Source: Mesorhizobium sp. WSM4311 (GTDB lineage Bacteria; Pseudomonadota; Alphaproteobacteria; Rhizobiales; Rhizobiaceae). From it: a DNA stretch of 64,000 nucleotides. Shown one piece after another: positions 25,818 through 36,329 of this stretch (positions are counted from its first letter, which is position 1; each line of letters opens with the position of its first letter). The notes under the pieces are model-generated. The model saw only the letters and a list, made by a program, of their open reading frames with translations. It had not been told where the DNA came from and did no database searches. The DNA lies in the NCBI RefSeq assembly GCF_002295115.1, contig NZ_NSFV01000008.1:1-64000 (forward strand). Reading direction: 5' to 3'. The translations under genes and the position numbers were made by a program.

Positions 25818-26525
25818 ATGAAACTGACCTGGTACGGCCATTCGGCCTTCCGTATCGAAACCGGCGACGCCAAGATCCTCATCGACCCCTATCTGATCGG
25901 CAACCCGTCCTGGACGGGCGGCTGGGAAGGGCCGGCGGAAGGGATCACGCATGTCCTGCTGACGCATGGACACAGCGACCACATCAGCGGCGCGCTGGAA
26001 GTGCTCGGCAAGAGCGGCGCGCAGCTGGTCGCCAATTTCGAGATCTGCATGTATCTGGTCGGCAAGGGCGCCGACGGCAGCAAGATCAATCCCGGCAATA
26101 TCGGCGGCACGGTCGATTGCGGCGGCTTCACCACCACTTTCGTCGAGGCGCTGCACTCTTCCTCGTTTGGCGAAGACGGCGGCAAGAACGTCTATCTCGG
26201 CAATCCGGGCGGGCTGGTCCTGCATTTCCCGGAAGACCCGACGCTCTACCATATGGGCGATACCGACATCTTTTCCGACATGGCGCTGATCAACGAATTG
26301 CATGAGCCGAAGATCGGCATCGTGCCGATCGGGGATCGTTTCACCATGGGCGGCGCGGTGGCGGCTCTTGCCTGTCGGCGCTTCTTCAAGTTCGACACGG
26401 TCGTCCCTTGCCATTTCGGCACGTTTCCGATGATCGATCCGACGTCCGAGAAATTCGAGGCCGGCCTCGAAGGGTCCGGTGTGAAGGTCGCGTTGCCGAA
26501 AATCGGTGAAACGATCACGATCTAG
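25818..26525 (+). CDS. Metallo-beta-lactamase-fold hydrolase, UPF0173 family
   Basis: The product is 235 aa. It has MKLTWYGHSAFRIETGDAKI, then THGHSDHISGALEVL (HxHxDH metal motif), MGDTDIFSDM and VPCHFGTFPMID. These are the signatures of the UPF0173 metal-dependent hydrolases, whose substrate is unknown. The ATG at 25818 is favoured over 25809 because GAGGAA lies at 25804-25809. Confidence 0.9.
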   Translation: MKLTWYGHSAFRIETGDAKILIDPYLIGNPSWTGGWEGPAEGITHVLLTHGHSDHISGALEVLGKSGAQLVANFEICMYLVGKGADGSKINPGNIGGTVDCGGFTTTFVEALHSSSFGEDGGKNVYLGNPGGLVLHFPEDPTLYHMGDTDIFSDMALINELHEPKIGIVPIGDRFTMGGAVAALACRRFFKFDTVVPCHFGTFPMIDPTSEKFEAGLEGSGVKVALPKIGETITI

Positions 26526-26549
26526 AAACAACCAAAGCGGAACAAATCC

Positions 26550-26966
26550 ATGGTGTTGGGGCGATCTCTTTGTGTGTCGATGTTTGTCGCGGCATCGCCC
26601 GCGCTCGCCGCGGATGACTTCATCGAAGGCGTTTACCTGCAGTCCGAGGAGCTTTGCACGCAGGCCAGGAAGGACACGCTGCAGACGCTGATCGATGCCG
26701 GCAACGTCGTGCTTTCCGTGCATGGCCTGCAGGGCGTTGAATATAATTGCGAATTCGTTCAGGTCAGCAAGGCGACACGCTCGCCGAACTGGGCGGTGAC
26801 GGCCATCTGCCAGGAACCGGGCTATGTCTTTCCCGATGTCCTGTCGGTGACGCGGATCAGCCCGACGCAGATCGATCTCGTATCGGTCCGGCCAATCGAT
26901 GACGAAAGCGAAGCGAGCGGCAACAGCGGCAGCTATTATCTGTGCGAGGGCGTTGCCTTGCCATAG
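26550..26966 (+). CDS. Secreted hypothetical protein
   Basis: The product is 138 aa with a signal peptide ending near SPALAADDF (cleavage about residue 21). The mature part has four cysteines (LCTQARK, YNCEF, ICQEP, LCEG) that could form two disulfides in the periplasm. It lies 24 bases after the hydrolase gene and may be cotranscribed. No family is recognised. Confidence 0.65.
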   Translation: MVLGRSLCVSMFVAASPALAADDFIEGVYLQSEELCTQARKDTLQTLIDAGNVVLSVHGLQGVEYNCEFVQVSKATRSPNWAVTAICQEPGYVFPDVLSVTRISPTQIDLVSVRPIDDESEASGNSGSYYLCEGVALP

Positions 26967-27088
26967 ACCTGTCCTTGGACCGATGGCCGAGACCAGGCCG
27001 CCATCACGCCTGGTCTCTCGCATGATGCATGTTGCGCCGCGCGCGCGGCGCCGCTATAGCCCGGACTGGTTTTCCCCGAGGCAAATCT

Positions 27089-27376
27089 ATGTCCGTTGAT
27101 CTTCAGACTGTGAAGCGCGTCGCGCGTCTCGCCCGCATTGCGGTGAGCGAGGAAGATGCTGAACGCATGACCGGCGAACTGAACGCCATACTGGGCTTCG
27201 TCGAGCAACTGAACGAGGTCGATGTCTCCGGCGTCGAGCCGATGACCTCGGTGACGCCGATGGAGATGAAGAAGCGCCAGGACGTCGTCACCGACGGCAG
27301 CAAGGCGGCCGACATCGTCGCCAATGCGCCGGCGACCGAAGAGAATTTCTTCCTCGTGCCGAAGGTCGTGGAGTAA
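27089..27376 (+). CDS. gatC: Asp-tRNA(Asn)/Glu-tRNA(Gln) amidotransferase subunit C
   Basis: The product is 95 aa, the usual length. [36 protein letters not shown] and VEPMTSVTP are conserved GatC blocks. The subunit bridges GatA and GatB in the transamidosome. The ATG at 27089 follows CGAGG; the longer frame from 27029 lacks support. It leads a three-gene set with an acetyltransferase and gatA. gatB is not in this window directly downstream. Confidence 0.93.
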   Translation: MSVDLQTVKRVARLARIAVSEEDAERMTGELNAILGFVEQLNEVDVSGVEPMTSVTPMEMKKRQDVVTDGSKAADIVANAPATEENFFLVPKVVE

Positions 27377-27383
27377 CGCGTCG

Positions 27384-27839
27384 ATGGCAATCGAGATCGC
27401 CATCGAGACACCGTTGCAGGACGATGTGCGCGGCCTGGTCAAGGAGCTCAACGAGACCTTGCTCGAATTGACGCCGCCGGAGCACTGCTATCATCTGACG
27501 GTGGAGCAGATGGCCGGCCAGGACACGACCGTTTTCATCGCCCGCGACAATGGCATCGCCATCGGTTGTGGCGCGTTGAAGCGCCATGGCGATGCCATTG
27601 GCGAGGTCAAGCGCATGTATACGCGGCCTTCGCATCGCGGCCAGAAAATCGGCGCCAGCATCGTTGAGCGCGTCGAGGCACTGGCGAGGCAGGAAGGACT
27701 GAAGCGGCTGGTGCTGGAGACGGGCGACCGCCACCCCGCCGCCTGGACCGTCTATGAACGTGCCGGATTTTCGCGCTGCGGCCCGGTGCTGGATTATCCC
27801 GATTCCAAGTGGTCGGTGTTTTACGAAAAGAGCCTTTGA
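27384..27839 (+). CDS. GNAT-family N-acetyltransferase within the gat operon
   Basis: The product is 151 aa. The acetyl-CoA-binding motif reads [20 protein letters not shown] (R-x-x-G-x-I/G), followed by [20 protein letters not shown], the classic GNAT fold end. It begins 7 bases after gatC, and its TGA overlaps the gatA ATG as TGATG. gatA translation may therefore depend on it. The substrate is unknown. Confidence 0.85.
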   Translation: MAIEIAIETPLQDDVRGLVKELNETLLELTPPEHCYHLTVEQMAGQDTTVFIARDNGIAIGCGALKRHGDAIGEVKRMYTRPSHRGQKIGASIVERVEALARQEGLKRLVLETGDRHPAAWTVYERAGFSRCGPVLDYPDSKWSVFYEKSL

Positions 27840-29404
27840 TGAGCGACCTGACCAGACTGACGATTTCGCAGGCCCGCGCCAAGCTGCGCGGCAAGGAAAT
27901 CACCGCGACCGAGATCACCGAGGCCTATCTCTCGGCGATCGATCGCGCCAATCCGGCGCTCAATGCCTATGTCGCGGTGACCGGCGACAGAGCGCGTGAC
28001 ATGGCCAAGGCGTCCGACGCCAGGCTGGTCAAGGGCGAGGGCGGTGCGCTGGAAGGCATTCCGCTGGGCATCAAGGATTTGTTCGGCACCGAAGGCGTCC
28101 ACACCCAGGCCTGCAGCCATGTGCTCGACGGCTTCAAGCCACGTTACGAATCGACCGTCACCGCCAATCTGTGGGCGGATGGCGCGGTCATGCTCGGCAA
28201 GCTCAACATGGATGAGTTCGCCATGGGCTCGTCCAACGAGACGTCCTATTATGGCCCGGTCATCAACCCGTGGCGGCGTTCGCGGCTCGACACGGTGGTG
28301 ATGCCAACGACGCATCAGGGCGATGGCGGCTTCGTGACGGCCGGCGGTACGAAAACCCAGCGCACCCTGGACAATGCGCAGTTGGTGCCAGGCGGCTCTT
28401 CCGGCGGCTCGGCGACCGCCGTCTCGGCGTTCCTGTGCGCCGGCGCGACGGCGACTGATACGGGCGGCTCGATCCGCCAGCCGGCCGCCTTCACCGGCAC
28501 CGTCGGCATCAAGCCGACCTATGGCCGCTGCTCGCGCTGGGGCATCGTCGCCTTCGCCTCGTCGCTCGACCAGGCCGGCCCGATCGCGCGCGACGTGCGC
28601 GACGCCGCGATCCTGCTCAGGTCGATGGCCTCGGTCGATCCGAAGGACACCACTTCCGTCGACCGGCCGGTGCCGGACTACGAGGCTGCGATCGGCAAGC
28701 CGATCAAGGGCATGAAGGTCGGCATTCCCAAGGAATACCGCGTCGACGGCATGCCGGAAGAGATCGAGGCGCTGTGGCAGAAGGGGATTGCCTGGCTCAG
28801 GGATGCCGGCGCCGAGATCGTCGACATTTCCCTGCCGCATACGAAGTACGCGCTGCCGGCCTACTACATCGTGGCGCCCGCCGAGGCTTCGTCCAACCTG
28901 GCGCGCTATGACGGCGTCCGCTACGGCCTGCGCGTGCCGGGCAAGGACATTGTCGAGATGTATGAAAAGACCCGCGCCGCCGGTTTCGGCCGCGAGGTCA
29001 AGCGCCGCATCATGATCGGCACCTATGTGCTGTCGGCAGGCTATTACGACGCCTACTACCTGCAGGCGCAGAAGGTGCGCAATTTGATCAAGCGCGACTT
29101 CGAAAATGTGTTCGCCGCCGGCGTCGATGTCATCCTGACCCCGGCGACGCCGTCCGCCGCCTTCGGCATCGCGGATGAGGACATGGCCGCCGATCCGGTG
29201 AAAATGTACCTCAACGACATTTTCACGGTCACCGTGAACATGGCCGGCCTGCCGGGCATCGCCGTGCCTGCCGGCCTGGACCCCAAGGGGCTGCCGCTCG
29301 GGCTGCAGCTCATCGGCCGGCCGTTCGAGGAAGAGACGCTGTTCCAGACTGCCGCCGTCATCGAGCAGGCGGCTGGCACATTTCAGCCTGAGAAGTGGTG
29401 GTAA
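27839..29404 (+). CDS. gatA: Asp-tRNA(Asn)/Glu-tRNA(Gln) amidotransferase subunit A
   Basis: The product is 521 aa. The amidase-signature triad is visible: K79 ([10 protein letters not shown]), cis-Ser S187 ([14 protein letters not shown]) and S211 ([13 protein letters not shown]). It supplies ammonia from glutamine to mischarged tRNA. The spacing K79-S187 is 108, against 75 in Staphylococcus aureus GatA (K79, S154, S178). This shows an insertion of about 33 residues (about 147-179, [20 protein letters not shown]). The start is coupled to the acetyltransferase stop. Confidence 0.95.
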   Translation: MSDLTRLTISQARAKLRGKEITATEITEAYLSAIDRANPALNAYVAVTGDRARDMAKASDARLVKGEGGALEGIPLGIKDLFGTEGVHTQACSHVLDGFKPRYESTVTANLWADGAVMLGKLNMDEFAMGSSNETSYYGPVINPWRRSRLDTVVMPTTHQGDGGFVTAGGTKTQRTLDNAQLVPGGSSGGSATAVSAFLCAGATATDTGGSIRQPAAFTGTVGIKPTYGRCSRWGIVAFASSLDQAGPIARDVRDAAILLRSMASVDPKDTTSVDRPVPDYEAAIGKPIKGMKVGIPKEYRVDGMPEEIEALWQKGIAWLRDAGAEIVDISLPHTKYALPAYYIVAPAEASSNLARYDGVRYGLRVPGKDIVEMYEKTRAAGFGREVKRRIMIGTYVLSAGYYDAYYLQAQKVRNLIKRDFENVFAAGVDVILTPATPSAAFGIADEDMAADPVKMYLNDIFTVTVNMAGLPGIAVPAGLDPKGLPLGLQLIGRPFEEETLFQTAAVIEQAAGTFQPEKWW

Positions 29405-29432
29405 GGGTATCGATCATCTGAAGGGGTGAGCG

Positions 29433-30230
29433 ATGTTCTTTCTTCTTTCCAAGGTCTTCTGGTTCTTCATCCAGCCGCTCAACCTGACGATTTTCCTGCT
29501 TCTGGCCGGGTTGATCGCCGGGCTGATCGGCCGGCGGCGGCTGGCCGTCACCGGCAGTGTCCTGGCGTTTCTGATCCTGGCGCTCTCAACCTGGACGTCG
29601 CTTGGGGCGATGATGCTCAACCCGCTGGAGGAGCGCTTTGCGCGCCCGCCGCTGCCGCAAAAGGTTGACGGCATCGTCGTGCTCGGCGGCGGCTTCGAGG
29701 GCGCCATCAACTTCGCGCGTGGCGGCTATGAACTGAGCAGCAGTGGCGATCGCATGGTCGAGGCCGCAATCCTCGCCCGGCGCTTCCCACAGGCCAAGGT
29801 GGTTGTATCAGGCGGTCACGGCGCGTTTTTCATCGACGCCGAGGGGGACGCCGACACCGCGTCCCGCCTGCTCGTTCCGCTCGGTGTATCGGCCGATCGT
29901 CTTGTCCTGGAGGACAAGTCCCGCAACACCTATGAAAATGCCGTCTTCAGCCGCAAACTTGTCGACCCGAAGCCGGGCGAGACCTGGCTGCTGGTGACCT
30001 CCGCCTTCCATATGCCGCGGGCCAAGGCGCTGTTCGACAAGGCTGGTTTTCCAACCATCCCATGGCCGGTCGATTATCACACTTCCGGCAAGGAAGGTGT
30101 CGGCTTGTTTCGCGACAATGCGATTGATTCCGTGCAGAACACCACCATAGCGCTCCGCGAATGGATCGGGCTTTTCGCCTATTGGCTTTCCGGCCGCATC
30201 GATCAGCCTTTCCCAGGACCGGGCGGCTGA
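29433..30230 (+). CDS. YdcF/ElyC-family envelope protein
   Basis: The product is 265 aa. Two N-terminal membrane helices (LTIFLLLAGLIAGLIG and SVLAFLILALS) precede a DUF218 domain with VDGIVVLGGGFEGAINFARG, KVVVSGGHGAFF, EDKSRNTYENAVFS and LVTSAFHMPRAKALFDKAGF. Related ElyC affects peptidoglycan or undecaprenyl-phosphate metabolism; the activity here is unproven. Its 3' end overlaps the convergent DUF599 gene by 28 bp. Confidence 0.85.
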   Translation: MFFLLSKVFWFFIQPLNLTIFLLLAGLIAGLIGRRRLAVTGSVLAFLILALSTWTSLGAMMLNPLEERFARPPLPQKVDGIVVLGGGFEGAINFARGGYELSSSGDRMVEAAILARRFPQAKVVVSGGHGAFFIDAEGDADTASRLLVPLGVSADRLVLEDKSRNTYENAVFSRKLVDPKPGETWLLVTSAFHMPRAKALFDKAGFPTIPWPVDYHTSGKEGVGLFRDNAIDSVQNTTIALREWIGLFAYWLSGRIDQPFPGPGG

Positions 30231-30922
30231 CCGATGACGGCGCGCCGCGCCGCCGAGAAGAACTGGCGCCGCACCAGCACGGCAAGCAGCAGAAGCGTCG
30301 ACAGGACGAACACCACCGGATCGACGAACCAGCCGAGATAGCCGATCGAGAAGAACACGCCGCGCAGGCCAGAGTTGAAATGCTTGCCGGCCAGCATGTT
30401 CATCTGCGCCGCGCGCCACACCGCGGTTTCCGTGACCGGATTGCGCGAGGCTTCGCCATGCGGGATCGGCACCGCGCCGATCAGGATCGAGCAATAGTTG
30501 AACAGCCGGTAGGCCCAGCCGAATTTGAAGAAGGCGAAGGCGAGGATCAGCACCAGTCCCAGCACCTTGATCTGAAAGGCCGGGCGCGATGGCGCCCCGC
30601 CGAGCGGCAGGTTGCTCAGCACTTCCAGCACCCGGTCGGACGCGCCGAGCAAGGCAAAGCAGCCGCCGAGCGCGATCAATGAACTGGAGGCAAAGAAGGC
30701 GGTTCCCTGCTGCAGACCGCTCATGATGGCGGTGTCGACGATGCGGATTTCACGCTCGGCCATGGTGCGCATCCAAGCCCCGCGTTGCGCATTCATCGCC
30801 GTCGTCAGCGACATGCGGCTGACCAGCTTGCCGTCCGAGGCGAGCGTGTGCAGCAGCCACGCGATCAGGAAGAAGGCCAGCGCCCCGAAATCAGCCATCG
30901 AAAGATAGAAGGAATCGCCCAT
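30203..30922 (-). CDS. DUF599 family membrane protein
   Basis: The product is 239 aa. About four to five helices are visible (DFGALAFFLIAWLLHTLASD, FASSSLIALGGCFALLG, VLGLVLILAFAFFKFGWAYR, WFVDPVVFVLSTLLLLAVLV) with the conserved MNAQRGAWMRTMAEREIRIV segment of DUF599. The family is widespread in alphaproteobacteria and has no assigned role. Confidence 0.8.
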   Translation of the reverse strand: MGDSFYLSMADFGALAFFLIAWLLHTLASDGKLVSRMSLTTAMNAQRGAWMRTMAEREIRIVDTAIMSGLQQGTAFFASSSLIALGGCFALLGASDRVLEVLSNLPLGGAPSRPAFQIKVLGLVLILAFAFFKFGWAYRLFNYCSILIGAVPIPHGEASRNPVTETAVWRAAQMNMLAGKHFNSGLRGVFFSIGYLGWFVDPVVFVLSTLLLLAVLVRRQFFSAARRAVIGQPPGPGKG

Positions 30923-31098
30923 GGGCTGAATTTATCACATCCAGCGTGGTTGCTTCGATGCCTGCTCCCGCGATCGGCAGCAATGTCGCTGCCGGAGCAA
31001 ACAAGGTCGGCAGGTGCTGCGCCGCGACCGTCAAAAGAGCGGAAACATTCCGTGGAATTCCTATATGTAGGATCCTCGACGCGACTCCAGGAGACAGT

Positions 31099-32502
<1,404 letters not shown>

Positions 32503-32573
32503 GCAACGCTGGCCACTGTGGAGAAGCCCCTTCATGCCGTTGACGTCCCGGCGCTCCGGACTAACCTTAGCGA

Positions 32574-33011
32574 ATGGCTCTCAATCTCCTAAAACTGTGC
32601 GTCGGCTGCGACAGCGTCGAGGATCTCGAGGAATGGATCGAGTTCCGTCTCGACGAACGGCGCCGGGCCGGCGAGCCGGCCGAACACTGGCACACCACCC
32701 GCATGGTGCCCACGCGTGGCGCCGAGATCACCGATGGCGGTTCGCTCTACTGGGTGATCAAGGGCAATGTGCAATGCCGGCAGCTGATCACCGAGATCCG
32801 GCCGTTCATTGACGACGAGGGCATCGGTCGCTGCCACCTTATGCTTGATCCGCATGTCGTGCGCACCGACTGGCAGCCGCGCCGGGCCTTCCAGGGTTGG
32901 CGCTATTTGAAACCGTCGGATGCACCACCTGATCTCGGCAAAGGCAAGGCGGGACTGGTCGAGATGCCGCCGAAACTCAGGCGCGAGCTTGCCGATCTCG
33001 GCTTGCTGTAG
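32574..33011 (+). CDS. DUF1489 family protein
   Basis: The product is 145 aa. It contains LLKLCVGCDSVEDLEEWIEF, HTTRMVPTRGAEITDGGSLY, then WVIKGNVQCRQ and DPHVVRTDWQPRRAFQGWRY. This is the full-length pattern of the alphaproteobacterial DUF1489 family of unknown function. It lies 71 bases after sdaA with no terminator seen between. The following 276 bases (33012-33287) hold no convincing gene. Confidence 0.85.
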   Translation: MALNLLKLCVGCDSVEDLEEWIEFRLDERRRAGEPAEHWHTTRMVPTRGAEITDGGSLYWVIKGNVQCRQLITEIRPFIDDEGIGRCHLMLDPHVVRTDWQPRRAFQGWRYLKPSDAPPDLGKGKAGLVEMPPKLRRELADLGLL

Positions 33012-33287
33012 GCCGTCGCACGCAGGCGCTGCCTGTTTTGGCGCGGGCTTTTCTGGCCCTCCATCTTGCTTCGCACTGGACTTGCAAGCGGCGCGACAAC
33101 GCCACATCTTGAAATTCATGCGCAATGAAAAGCTGACGAAGCCGACAAGGGCCAATGGGCTGGAGAGCCAGCCCGCGTGGCGGTTCTCGTCCTGTCCAGG
33201 TGAAAGCCATCATTCCGGCGCAGAAAAAGTGTTGGATGACATCACGCGGCTGTCCAGGCGGACAGGGCATCTGCGGGGCGGTGGGAA

Positions 33288-33989
33288 ATGTTAGCAGCAA
33301 TTATCGGTCTGGTCGCATTGCTGCTGGTGCTCCTGGGCATAGCCTCGGCCTTCCTGCGGGCCGATCCGGCCCGGCTGGCAACCGGCATGAGAACACTGGG
33401 ACCGATCCTGCTGGCGCTGGTAGGCACCGCCGTGCTTCTGGTCGGCCGAAGCGGAATCGGCAGCATCATGCTGTTCGTGGCGATCGGCTGGTATGCCGCC
33501 ACGCGCACGAACCGGCCTGATGCCAGGCCGGCGCCGGGAAAACGCTCAACGGTGCGGACGGCAGCGCTCGAAATGGAGCTGGATCACGATACCGGCGGCC
33601 TCGAAGGGCTGGTTCTGGCCGGCCGCCATGACGGCAAGATGCTTGGCGCTATGGGCCTTGCGGAGTTGCAGCATCTCTACCGCGAACTCTCCGCCGATGC
33701 GGAGAGCCGCCAGCTGCTAGAGGCGTATCTTGACGGCAGATTTCCCGTCTGGCGCAAAAACACTGAGACGAACGGTGGCGAAGGGCTGGGTGTTGCGCCA
33801 GGTCCGGGCGCCATGACTAAGGAGGAGGCCTACAAGGTCCTTGGTCTTGAAGCGGGGGCCGCCGCGGCGGATGTCCGCAAGGCGCACCGCCGCCTGATGC
33901 AGCGCCTGCACCCCGATATCGGCGGCACGTCTTTCCTGGCGGCGCGAATCAACGAAGCCAAGGACGTCTTGCTCTCCAATCACAACTAG
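33288..33989 (+). CDS. Membrane-anchored J-domain protein (DnaJ/TIM14-like)
   Basis: The product is 233 aa. Two N-terminal hydrophobic segments (LAAIIGLVALLLVLLGIAS, ILLALVGTAVLLVG) anchor it. The C-terminal J domain reads EEAYKVLGLEAGAAAADVRK and HRRLMQRLHPDIGG, keeping the HPD motif needed to stimulate Hsp70. The layout resembles mitochondrial Tim14/Pam18, a known alphaproteobacterial homologue group. The partner is presumably DnaK, which is not in the window. Confidence 0.85.
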   Translation: MLAAIIGLVALLLVLLGIASAFLRADPARLATGMRTLGPILLALVGTAVLLVGRSGIGSIMLFVAIGWYAATRTNRPDARPAPGKRSTVRTAALEMELDHDTGGLEGLVLAGRHDGKMLGAMGLAELQHLYRELSADAESRQLLEAYLDGRFPVWRKNTETNGGEGLGVAPGPGAMTKEEAYKVLGLEAGAAAADVRKAHRRLMQRLHPDIGGTSFLAARINEAKDVLLSNHN

Positions 33990-34035
33990 TCTCCTTCGAC
34001 GCAAAAAATTTTCCGGGAGATGCTTCCACGCCGCC

Positions 34036-35475
34036 CTACTGCTGGACGGCGTAGCACTCGATTTTCTTCTTCTTCAAAGCGGTACAGGCCTTCCAGGCGG
34101 CGTCTTTCGAGCCAAAGCCGCCGAAACGGGCGCGGTAGTATGTGACGCCGTCCTTGTCGAACGCGACGGTGAAGCCGGAAGCATCCGCCAGCGCTTTTGG
34201 TGCTTGCTTGCTGGTCTTGTCGAGGACGGCCTGGGCTTCCGACTGCTTCGGTGAAGAGGCGACTTGGATGGCCCAGCCCGACGGCACCGAAGCGGTGTTG
34301 ACCGGATCGACGCTTGACGCCGGCTCGGCGGCCTGCGTCGGCTCGGCATAGGCGGCCACGACCTGCGCCGTGGCGACCTTGGGGGCGGAGACGATGACCG
34401 TCTTCACCTTCTTTGCCGGGGCGACCAGCGTGGGCGCTTCGGCCTGGGCATTGCTGTCGGCGGTGTCATCCTCGGCAACCGTTGCGTCGTCGGCGACGGC
34501 GTCATCGGCGCTGGCCACCGCGACCGGCTTCTCGTCCGGGGTCGGCGCGTCGTGCTTGGGCAGGAGAACCTTGGCAAGGGCCTTGATCGGGTTGCTGCCG
34601 TCGGCCTTGGCGACCAGGTCACCGCCGCCGCGGGTCGAGGCCCTCGGCAGGTAGGTGTTGATCAACGATGCCATCTGGTTGTCGCGGCTGCCGCCCGACG
34701 TGCCGCCCATGACAACGGCGACGAGGCGACGGTTGCCGTCGGCCACGGATGAAACGAGGTTGAAGCCGGAGGCGCGGGTGTAGCCGGTCTTGATGCCGTC
34801 GACGCCCTTGATGCGTCCGAGCAGACGGTTGTGGCCATTGATGCGCTGGCGGCCATAGAGAAAGGAACGCTGCGAGAAGTAGCCATAATACTGGGGGAAA
34901 TGCTCCCTGAGCGCGATGCCGAGCGTCGCCATGTCGCGCGCGGTGGTGAACTGGCCAGGGTCGGGCAGGCCGTTGGCGTTGCGGAAGACGGTGCCGTTCA
35001 TGCCGAGCTGCCGCGCCTTGGCGGTCATCATGCGGGCAAAAGTGGTTTCATCGCCGCCAATCATTTCACCAAGTGCGGTGGCCGAGTCGTTCGCGGACTT
35101 GGTGACGATCGACAGGATCGCGGTTTCGACCGAGACCGAACCGCCCGGCTTCACGCCGAGTTTCGTCGGCGCTTCGGCGGAGGCCTTGGCGGAAAACACG
35201 ACAGGCGTGTTCCGGCTGATCTTGCCCTTCGCCATCGCTTCGAAGGTCAGATAAAGCGTCATCATCTTGGTCAGCGACGCCGGATAGCGCCTGCCGTTGG
35301 CATCCGCGGAGTAGAGCACCTTGCCCGTCTTGGCGTCCACGACGATGGCGGCCGGCCGTGCTGCCAGCGAGGAGGCAACGTCGGCGCAAACGAACGTCAT
35401 CGCCAGGGCGAAGACCATCATCGCTTTGAGGGGGGAGGTGGATTTGGAAACGATGCCCAACAACGCCTTACGCAC
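34036..35475 (-). CDS. D-alanyl-D-alanine carboxypeptidase with SPOR domain
   Basis: The product is 479 aa from the GTG at 35475 (AAGGGA upstream); a TTG at 35541 gives 22 more residues but no SD. A signal segment (about 18-38) precedes the peptidase S11 domain with S67-L-T-K70, S127-A-N129 and K229-T-G231. A long Ala/Pro/Asp linker leads to a C-terminal SPOR domain (about 400-479, IQVASSPKQSEAQAVLDKTS), which binds denuded glycan at division sites. It trims pentapeptides in the periplasm. Confidence 0.88.
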   Translation of the reverse strand: MRKALLGIVSKSTSPLKAMMVFALAMTFVCADVASSLAARPAAIVVDAKTGKVLYSADANGRRYPASLTKMMTLYLTFEAMAKGKISRNTPVVFSAKASAEAPTKLGVKPGGSVSVETAILSIVTKSANDSATALGEMIGGDETTFARMMTAKARQLGMNGTVFRNANGLPDPGQFTTARDMATLGIALREHFPQYYGYFSQRSFLYGRQRINGHNRLLGRIKGVDGIKTGYTRASGFNLVSSVADGNRRLVAVVMGGTSGGSRDNQMASLINTYLPRASTRGGGDLVAKADGSNPIKALAKVLLPKHDAPTPDEKPVAVASADDAVADDATVAEDDTADSNAQAEAPTLVAPAKKVKTVIVSAPKVATAQVVAAYAEPTQAAEPASSVDPVNTASVPSGWAIQVASSPKQSEAQAVLDKTSKQAPKALADASGFTVAFDKDGVTYYRARFGGFGSKDAAWKACTALKKKKIECYAVQQ

Positions 35476-35670
35476 TGATATTTCCCTTGAATTCTTCGTT
35501 GCGTTGGAGGCGGCAAAGGGTCCTGCCTCACTTTCAGCCAAGCTAACGGGGCAGCGTTACCAATCCGTTTATGGTAACCGCCGCGTTCACCATTTTCTTC
35601 GGGCTTGAAACGCACTTTATTTGATTTTTAGCCATTGCCTGCGCAGGCGGCGCCGCTCGCCGGCGAAATA

Positions 35671-35699
35671 TTGACTTTTGTGCGGCGCACAATATACTC
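35671..35699 (+). promoter_or_regulatory. Sigma-70-type promoter of the phasin gene
   Basis: TTGACT (35671-35676), a 16-base spacer, then TATACT (35694-35699). It lies about 60 bp before the phasin ATG in a region otherwise free of genes (35476-35759). Both hexamers are close to consensus, suggesting a strong promoter that needs repression. Confidence 0.7.
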
Positions 35700-35714
35700 T
35701 AGTGCATTGCACAA
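35681..35714 (+). promoter_or_regulatory. Two PhaR-type operators (TGC-N3-GCA)
   Basis: TGCGGCGCACAA at 35681-35692 and TGCATTGCACAA at 35703-35714 share TGC-N3-GCA-CAA and are 22 bp apart, about two helical turns. The first lies between -35 and -10, inside the perfect dyad TTGTGCG-G-CGCACAA (35678-35692). The second falls just after the -10. TGC-N3-GCA is the known core of sites bound by PhaR/AniA, the granule-sensing repressor of phasin genes. phaR itself is not in the window. Confidence 0.7.
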
Positions 35715-35759
35715 GGGCGCCCCGAAGAAGGACGCCTCAACCGTCAAGGGAATCGTGAA

Positions 35760-36089
35760 ATGACCCAGACCTATGAGGACTTCAGCAAATACGGTAAGGA
35801 ATTCGCCGACACCGGTTTGAAGAGCTTCGCTTCGCTCTCCAAGGGCGCTCAGGCGATCGCCACCGAAGCCGGTGAATACACCAAGAAGAGCTTCGAAGCC
35901 GGCAGCGCCGCCTTCGAGAAGCTGTTTTCGGCCAAGTCGCTGGACAAGGCGATCGAGATCCAGTCCGACTACGCCAAGCAGTCCTACGAGGCGTTCGTCG
36001 CCGAGGCCACCAAGATCGGCGATCTCTACGCCGAACTCGCCAAGGAAGCCTACAAGCCGTTCGAATCGATCGTTGCCAAGGCGAAGTAA
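35760..36089 (+). CDS. Phasin (polyhydroxyalkanoate granule-associated protein)
   Basis: The product is 109 aa, entirely helical and alanine/lysine rich. ADTGLKSFASLSKGAQAIAT, AFEKLFSAKSLDKAIEIQSD and YAKQSYEAFVAEATKIGDLY are the standard phasin_2 pattern. It coats polyhydroxybutyrate granules. It has its own strong promoter, two PhaR-type operators and a downstream terminator, so it is a monocistronic, highly expressed gene. It differs from the oxygen-boxed phasin-like gene at 502. Confidence 0.9.
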   Translation: MTQTYEDFSKYGKEFADTGLKSFASLSKGAQAIATEAGEYTKKSFEAGSAAFEKLFSAKSLDKAIEIQSDYAKQSYEAFVAEATKIGDLYAELAKEAYKPFESIVAKAK

Positions 36090-36136
36090 TTTCGGCCGAT
36101 AGTTTCAGATCCGGCCCCCTTTGGGCCTGGGGCAAA

Positions 36137-36167
36137 ACCCGGTCGCGGAAACGCGGCCGGGTTTTTT
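36137..36167 (+). terminator. Rho-independent terminator after the phasin gene
   Basis: An 11-bp stem (36137-36147 with 36152-36162, one G-T pair) closes on a GAAA tetraloop and is followed by TTTTTT. It sits 48 bases after the phasin stop. Confidence 0.85.
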
Positions 36168-36329
36168 CGTGCTAATTTCCGGTTTGCGGCGGCGTGGCGC
36201 TTCACGATTGCGAAAATCCGCCAAGTTTGGTCACCTAGCCATATTGTCAGCTAACCAGAAGGGCTTAAAATCGTCCATCGAACACCTACATGTTGAACTC
36301 GCATGGGGATTCGAAAGAGGCAGGACTAC

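Noticed and set aside
33012-33287. Minus-strand stretch containing LALVGFVSFSLRMNFKMWRC that might be a small gene
   Set aside because: No ATG or SD sits before the protein-like part and an in-frame stop lies shortly upstream, so I cannot support it as a gene, though it may be a relic.
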